From NCBI GenBank assembly GCA_944387095.1, contig CALXDP010000009.1, forward strand, positions 1-64,000: DNA of 64,000 bases, read 5' to 3'. Shown here piece by piece: positions 59,619-64,000 of the stretch. How positions within the stretch are numbered: the stretch's first letter is position 1; each line of letters opens with the position of its first letter. A program made the position numbers and the translations under genes. Source of the stretch: an uncultured Oscillospiraceae bacterium (GTDB lineage: Bacteria; Bacillota; Clostridia; Oscillospirales; Oscillospiraceae). The notes beneath the pieces are model-generated. The model made no database searches and was not told the DNA's origin. It saw only the letters and a program-made list of their open reading frames with translations.

Positions 59619-60344
59619 TCAGGACTCCCTTCCTAAATTGGCGGGAACGGACGGACGGGGCCCAAACAGGGCGGTTCCAAGACGCACATGGGTGGCTCCG
59701 GCACACACAGCATCTTGATAGTCATCGCTCATTCCCATAGACAGGTATACTACATCTGCCCTATTATCTCCTATTTTCTGTCTTATGTCAACAGCTAACT
59801 GCGCTAAATTTGCGAAATAAGGCAGATTTTTACCAGGTCCGGTGGAGGGAGGGGGAATACACATCAGCCCCCGCAGGCGGACGTTGGCCAATCCGGCGGC
59901 CAATTCGGCTGCGGGAAGGGCCTGCTGGGGGGACAGGCCGGATTTGCTTTCCTCGCCCGCCAGATTGACCTCCAGCAGGATGTCCTGGACAAGATCCAGC
60001 TTTTCCGCCTGGCGCTGGATGGCCAGAAGCAGCTTTTCTGAAGAGACGGAGTGGATCAGCGCCACCCTGCCCACGATGTACTTCACCTTGTTGGTTTGCA
60101 GGTGGCCGATAAAATGGACCTGGGCGCCTTCATAAGCGCCGGCAGCCAGGTGGGCGGTGAACTCCTGCACCCGGTTTTCCCCGCACACGGTGATGCCGGC
60201 GGCAATGGCCCGACGGATGGTTTCGTCTGTCTGGGTCTTGGTGGCCGCCACCAGAGTAATCTCCTCCGGGGAGCGGCCGCAGGATTGAGCGGCCTGGGCG
60301 ATATTGGCCCGCACCGTTTCCAGCCGCTGTGCCAGAGTGTCCAT
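59619..60344 (-). CDS. yggS: PLP homeostasis protein (YggS/PROSC)
   Basis: 241 residues. Binds pyridoxal phosphate through the lysine in LVAATKTQ (about residue 36); SMGMSDDYQDA and the C-terminal GTALFGPR complete the family. Commonly next to sepF. It starts ATG 60344 with a TGATG overlap to the upstream HlyD-like stop. A stretch (59708-59837) has AT-rich codons (TTA, ATA, AGA) unlike the remainder. Confidence 0.96.
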   Translation of the reverse strand: MDTLAQRLETVRANIAQAAQSCGRSPEEITLVAATKTQTDETIRRAIAAGITVCGENRVQEFTAHLAAGAYEGAQVHFIGHLQTNKVKYIVGRVALIHSVSSEKLLLAIQRQAEKLDLVQDILLEVNLAGEESKSGLSPQQALPAAELAAGLANVRLRGLMCIPPPSTGPGKNLPYFANLAQLAVDIRQKIGDNRADVVYLSMGMSDDYQDAVCAGATHVRLGTALFGPRPSVPANLGRES

Positions 60345-61609
60345 CACCGCACCACCTTCCCGTCATAGATATCGGAGGTATTCAGGATGACCTCGTCCCC
60401 GGCCCGCAGCCGGGTGGAGGAGTCGTCCACCGGCCGGAGCAGATAGAAGGTGTCCCCGGTGTAGACCACCTCCACCTCTTTTCGCTCAGCCTGACGGCCC
60501 ACCACGGTATAGACGACATAGGTATTCTGCTGCTTAACGCTGCCGTCCTCCTGCTCCACATCCTCCGTCTCCACCCGCAGAGCCCGACGGGGCACGCGGA
60601 TGCCCTCGACTGTGTCGGTGACCACATCCACGGTCTGGATCCGCAGCAGGGTGGTGTCAGACAGGTGGGAGTGGGCGGAAAAAATGGCCAGCGTCTGCTC
60701 CTCGCCGGGAACGATCCGCTCCAGCGTCATATCCACATTGCCGTAAAAGTCGCTGGAGAAGGAAACGGTATAGGTGTTGCCCTGAGTCAACTGCAGCTGG
60801 TCTCCCCCGGGGAGCAGGGCGGCAAAGTACCAGGTGGAATTGGTGATGAGTTTGCCGATGGCGTTGGGCTCCGGGGCCGCGGGGGCCGCGGCGGTGTCCA
60901 TCCACGCGGACAGCTGCTGGGCGGTGAGGGCGTCCAGCAGATCCGGGGTCAGGGATTCACAGCCGTCCACCTGCCCGGAAAAGATTCCGGACACAGGGGC
61001 ATAGATGGTCTGGGCCACCTGACTCAGGGATGTGTTGAGGGTGCTCAGCTGGGACTGCTTGTCCGCGATGAGCTGGGAGATATCCTGGGCCGCGCCGGTG
61101 TCCCCGTAGGCGTAATCCCGTTGGAACACCATGGTGCGCAGGTTGAGGGCGGAGTCCTCCAAGTCGGACAAGTCCCCGGAGGCGGCCAGCGCCCGCAGAC
61201 TGACGATGGAGCTGACCACCTGTCCATCCAGCCGGGACACATCCACGGACTGGGTGCCGGTGGACAAAGCGTACTGGAGCTGCTCGATCTCCGCGCGCAG
61301 AGTCTGAATGGCCTGTTGGGTGCTCAGGGCGGAGGCGTCGGAATAGACCAAGGCGACCGCATCCCCCGCGGCGGTCTTTTCCCCTTCCGAGGGCACCAGC
61401 TCCACATAGCCGCCCGAGCCGGACAGCACCCGTTCCTCTCGAACCAGAACGCCGGTGGCCTCCGCGCCCTGGTTGACGGAGTAGGTATACGCCGTAGTGG
61501 TGGCCAGCTCCTCCTGAAACCCCAGCAGGAGATACAGGGACAGATAGACCAGAACTCCGGCGCACAAAAGGCCAATCATGATTTTGGTGGCAAGGGTACT
61601 CTCTTTCAT
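60344..61609 (-). CDS. HlyD-like membrane-fusion protein in a division operon
   Basis: 421 residues. One N-terminal transmembrane helix (about 12-31), a lipoyl-like barrel with GSGGYVELVPSEGEKTAAGD, a coiled coil (about 100-215), and a second barrel with a C-terminal RxxRxxLRVETED / DEVILN part, the layout of HlyD/RND-type adaptors. No ABC or RND partner is encoded nearby. Similar genes recur beside yggS-sepF in Clostridia, hinting at a division or envelope role. ATG at 61609. Confidence 0.82.
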   Translation of the reverse strand: MKESTLATKIMIGLLCAGVLVYLSLYLLLGFQEELATTTAYTYSVNQGAEATGVLVREERVLSGSGGYVELVPSEGEKTAAGDAVALVYSDASALSTQQAIQTLRAEIEQLQYALSTGTQSVDVSRLDGQVVSSIVSLRALAASGDLSDLEDSALNLRTMVFQRDYAYGDTGAAQDISQLIADKQSQLSTLNTSLSQVAQTIYAPVSGIFSGQVDGCESLTPDLLDALTAQQLSAWMDTAAAPAAPEPNAIGKLITNSTWYFAALLPGGDQLQLTQGNTYTVSFSSDFYGNVDMTLERIVPGEEQTLAIFSAHSHLSDTTLLRIQTVDVVTDTVEGIRVPRRALRVETEDVEQEDGSVKQQNTYVVYTVVGRQAERKEVEVVYTGDTFYLLRPVDDSSTRLRAGDEVILNTSDIYDGKVVR

Positions 61610-61664
61610 GGAATCAATCCTTCTGGTTGAGCGGGACCCCGGCGCGGCGGCTCACGGAAAAGCC

Positions 61665-61910
61665 TTAGGGCTGGTCCATGTTCACGGGATGTTCCGGGGC
61701 GATGGTGGAAATGGCGTGTTTGTAAATGACCTGCTGCTTTCCGTCGGACATCAGTACCACCACATAGGGGTCAAAAGCGGTGATGACGCCCCGCAGCTGA
61801 TAACCGTTCATGAGAAACAGGGTGACCCGGGCGGCCTGGCGCCGGGCGCAGGTGAGAAAGGTGTCCTGGACATTGGGCTGACGGCCCACGGCAACGGCGG
61901 TGAAACTCAT
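61665..61910 (-). CDS. hfq: RNA chaperone Hfq
   Basis: 81 residues, Sm fold. Sm1 (NVQDTFLTCAR, LFLMNGYQLRGVITAFD) and Sm2 with the conserved YKHAISTI. The proximal-face residues are kept; the C-terminal tail is short as in Firmicutes. ATG at 61910 with AAGGAG. Downstream of miaA, the same neighbour as in many bacteria. Confidence 0.96.
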   Translation of the reverse strand: MSFTAVAVGRQPNVQDTFLTCARRQAARVTLFLMNGYQLRGVITAFDPYVVVLMSDGKQQVIYKHAISTIAPEHPVNMDQP

Positions 61911-61986
61911 AGATCTGCACTCCTTTTTCTTTGCCGGGGCAAACGGCCCGGCGGCTATCTGCCGGAAATTTTTTCCGGGAGTGCGG

Positions 61987-62931
61987 TTATTGTAAGCCAG
62001 AGTCCAGGATGAGTTCTGTCGAAAAAGCGAGGGCGGAGGAAAAATCCGGATCCGCCTCCCAGAGGAACCAATGGGCGTCCCTGTTGCGGCGAAACCAGGA
62101 GAGCTGCCGTTTGGCGTACTGCCGGGAGCGGAGCTTGACCTCCTGGGCGCCCTCTTCCACGTCTCGCCCCTCCCGGATGGCCCCGGCGATCTCCTTGTAC
62201 CCGATGGCCTGCATGGCGGTACACTGCGGGGAGATTCCCGACGCCAGCAGCCTTCGCACCTCCCCCTCCAGCCCGCGCGCCATCATCTCGTCCACCCTCC
62301 GGTCGATGCGCGCCCACAGGGCGGGGCGCTCCCGGAAGTTCAGGGCGATGGTCAATGGCCTGTAGCGGCAGGGCAGGGACTGGGTGTCCCGGTTGTGCTG
62401 GGAGATGGTCCTGCCGGTGGCCAGGTAGACCTCCAGGGCCCGGATGATGCGCTTGGTGTCATTGGGGTGGAGCCGGGCGGCGGACTCGGGGTCCACCTGG
62501 GCCAGCTGGGCCAAAAGGGGGGCCGTCCCCTCCTGCTGGAAGCGCTGCTGGAGCTGGCGGCGCAGGCCATCCTGGCCGGGGAAGGGGGCAAACTGCCGGC
62601 CGGCGATCAGGTTGTCGATGTACAGCCCCGTGCCCCCGGCGATGATCGGCAGCCTGCCCCGGGCCAGGAGACCGTCCACAATGGGGACGGCCTGTTCCAC
62701 ATAGCGGGCCACAGAATAGTTTTCTTCGGGATTGGCCACGTCGATCATGTGGTGGGGGACGCCCCCCATCTCCTCCGGCGTTGGCTTGGCGGTGCCGATG
62801 TCCATCCCCCGGTAGACCTGCATGGAGTCGGCGGACACCACTTCGCCCTGGAAGCGCTGGGCCAGGGCAACGGCCAGGGCGGTCTTGCCCGAGGCGGTGG
62901 GCCCGCAGAGAACCAGAACATTCGGCTTCAT
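61987..62931 (-). CDS. miaA: tRNA dimethylallyltransferase
   Basis: Prenylates A37 of tRNAs reading UNN codons. 314 residues. P-loop GPTASGKTALA (about 9-19), DSMQVYRGMDIGTAKP, GGTGLYIDNLI, and the C-terminal W-rich RQYAKRQLSWFRR. ATG 62931 with TGGAGGTC; it overlaps the stop of the linker ORF (ATGA). A near copy of its first 11 codons lies 197 bases upstream. Confidence 0.97.
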   Translation of the reverse strand: MKPNVLVLCGPTASGKTALAVALAQRFQGEVVSADSMQVYRGMDIGTAKPTPEEMGGVPHHMIDVANPEENYSVARYVEQAVPIVDGLLARGRLPIIAGGTGLYIDNLIAGRQFAPFPGQDGLRRQLQQRFQQEGTAPLLAQLAQVDPESAARLHPNDTKRIIRALEVYLATGRTISQHNRDTQSLPCRYRPLTIALNFRERPALWARIDRRVDEMMARGLEGEVRRLLASGISPQCTAMQAIGYKEIAGAIREGRDVEEGAQEVKLRSRQYAKRQLSWFRRNRDAHWFLWEADPDFSSALAFSTELILDSGLQ

Positions 62932-63128
62932 AGAGACCTCCAGCGGGCCCACGGCCGGGGCCCCACAGAGTGGGGGCGGCGCAGGTGCGCCGCACAAGGT
63001 TTTCCGGGAGGGAAACCTTGGCGCAAAGGCGAATTCATTTCGCCTGCGCAAGTCCAAAGGAAGGGGTCCCCGCGGCGCGCAGCGGCGTGGGGCGCGGGTC
63101 CGCAGATGACCAGAGCGTTGGGTCTCAT
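62928..63128 (-). pseudogene. 66-codon linker ORF starting like MiaA
   Basis: It begins MRPNALVICGP, near-identical to the MiaA start MKPNVLVLCGP, then continues into a Pro/Arg-rich sequence (PHAAARRGDPFLW...) with no domain. Its ATG overlaps the mnmA stop (ATGA), and its own stop overlaps the miaA ATG (again ATGA). The middle holds two inverted repeats (around 62994-63018 and 63020-63050). It is read as a truncated duplicate or relic miaA start interrupted by a short palindromic insert. Confidence 0.55.
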
Positions 63129-64000
63129 GTGATCCACCCGCTTCCCAGCACCAGGTCGTCCTGGTAGAAGACCGCCAGCTGCCCCGGTGTGGGGGCCCGG
63201 GCGGGCTGGTCCATGCGCAGCTCCACCCGATCCCCTTCCAGGGGGATCAGCCGCGCCTGTTGGGCGGCGCGGGAATGGCGTAGCCGGACGGACACCGCGC
63301 GCTCCCCGTCCAGGGGGACGTCCCCCAGCCAGTTGAGCGCCTGACAGCGGACCGTGCCGGCAGTCAAGCCCTCCCCGTGGGAGAGCACCACCTCGTTACG
63401 CTCCGGCCGGATAGCGGTGACAAACAGCCGCCCAGAGGAAGAGATGCCCAGTCCCCGGCGCTGGCCGATGGTATAGTGGTGGTAGCCCTTGTGGGTACCC
63501 AGCACGTTGCCCTCCCGGTCCACAAAGTTGCCAGGGGGGGGCGTGCCGCCCCGCCGGTCCAGCCAGGCGGCGTAGTCCTGGTCGGGGATAAAGCAGATCT
63601 CCATGGAGTCCGGCTTCCGGGCGCAGGGCAGCCCCGCCTCTCCCGCCTCCCGGCGGATATCCGCCTTCGGAGTGTCCCCCAGGGGGAAGAGCGTCCGTTC
63701 CAGGGTGTCCCGGGCCAGCCGGGCCAGCATGTAGGACTGGTCGTTGGAGGCCGGGCCCCGCAGGAGCACCGCCCTCCCGTCCCGGCCCCGGCCCACCCGG
63801 GCATAGTGGCCGGTGGCCGCGTACCGGGCGCCCACCCGGTCGGCCAGGCGCAGCAGGGCGGGAAACTTTACCGTGGGATTGCACTGGGCGCAGGGGATGG
63901 GGGTGCGCCCGGCCAGATACCCCTCGTAAAAGGGGCGGCAGACGTGGCGCTCCAGCTCATCCGCCACCCGTGCCACATGGAACTCCAGACCCAGCCGCCG
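63125..64000 (-). CDS. mnmA: tRNA 2-thiouridylase MnmA, C-terminal part (runs off window end)
   Basis: Thiolates U34 of Lys, Glu and Gln tRNAs. 291 residues to the window end; the N-terminal PP-loop (SGGVDSS) lies outside. Landmarks: TPIPCAQCN with the nucleophile Cys, ATGHYARV, the second cysteine in DSMEICFIP, and C-terminal beta-barrel. The frame is open to base 64000. Its stop overlaps the linker ORF start. Confidence 0.96.
   Translation of the reverse strand, partial: RRLGLEFHVARVADELERHVCRPFYEGYLAGRTPIPCAQCNPTVKFPALLRLADRVGARYAATGHYARVGRGRDGRAVLLRGPASNDQSYMLARLARDTLERTLFPLGDTPKADIRREAGEAGLPCARKPDSMEICFIPDQDYAAWLDRRGGTPPPGNFVDREGNVLGTHKGYHHYTIGQRRGLGISSSGRLFVTAIRPERNEVVLSHGEGLTAGTVRCQALNWLGDVPLDGERAVSVRLRHSRAAQQARLIPLEGDRVELRMDQPARAPTPGQLAVFYQDDLVLGSGWIT

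Noticed and set aside
62928..63128. Insertion sequence between mnmA and miaA
   Set aside because: There is no transposase, no matching terminal repeats, and the segment is under 200 bases; treated as relic plus palindromic insert.

Overview
The window looks like a chromosomal segment around the replication origin of a GC-rich Gram-positive gut anaerobe. The best guess is Oscillospiraceae (the Flavonifractor / Pseudoflavonifractor / Lawsonibacter neighbourhood). The reasons are the high-GC codon use, Firmicutes-type genes (SepF, DivIVA, RemB, DarA, RicT, ThiT), a T-box and a THI riboswitch, sigma-A promoters of the TTGACA-17-TATAAT type, and the order rpmH-rnpA-yidD-yidC-jag / dnaA-dnaN-S4-recF-remB-gyrB-gyrA. 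I see no rRNA, tRNA, CRISPR array, transposase or prophage.

Layout. 1-4 kb (minus): 5' part of pnp, rpsO, a small tail-anchored membrane protein behind a promoter with a LexA (SOS) box, and an anchored LysM-G5-M23 peptidase with an upstream WalR-type box. 4-6 kb (plus): TPP riboswitch-thiT and a HAD phosphatase. 6-10 kb (minus): HD hydrolase and a gntR-ABC-permease operon. 10-21 kb (plus): HD protein, an acetyltransferase-only GlmU, prs, pth, mfd, a PpiC-type lipoprotein and a Ca2+-type P-ATPase. 20.8-25 kb (mixed): DUF2871, a GH26-like protein, a thioredoxin-fold protein, tadA, an unexplained structured intergenic segment and xpt. 25-28.7 kb: noc-parA-parB with three perfect parS sites. 28.7-38.3 kb (plus): serS, an XRE/DUF6809 pair with twin operators, mscL, rsmG, a MinD-like ATPase, mgsA, and T-box-hisS-mrr-aspS, in which an AT-rich Mrr-type endonuclease gene sits between the two synthetase genes. 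38.3-40.6 kb (minus): pcp, rnhA, an XRE regulator and a SHOCT protein. 40.7-50 kb (minus): gyrA, gyrB, bPH-like gene, remB, recF, S4 gene, dnaN, the origin with six DnaA-box-like sites, and dnaA. 50-58.4 kb (plus): rpmH, rnpA, yidD, yidC, jag, a Nudix gene, the YaaO-like decarboxylase-darA-holB-ricT cluster, and a CAT-like acyltransferase. 58.5-64 kb (minus): mnmA (partial), a 66-codon linker ORF, miaA, hfq, a HlyD-like adaptor, yggS, sepF and divIVA.

How it works together: most of the window is informational and cell-cycle machinery: initiation (DnaA, DnaN, RecF, gyrase), origin segregation (ParA, ParB, parS, Noc), division placement (MinD-like, DivIVA, SepF), tRNA charging and modification (SerS, HisS, AspS, MnmA, MiaA, TadA, Pth), RNA turnover (RpsO/Pnp, RnpA, Hfq) and membrane insertion (YidC/YidD/Jag). 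The features that stand out are regulatory or mosaic: the SOS-controlled tail-anchored protein, the Mrr gene under an apparent Asp T-box, the doubled start of miaA, short AT-rich islands inside GC-rich core genes, variant DnaA boxes paired with an unusual DnaA signature, a GlmU without its uridyltransferase half, and a structured intergenic segment that may encode an RNA.
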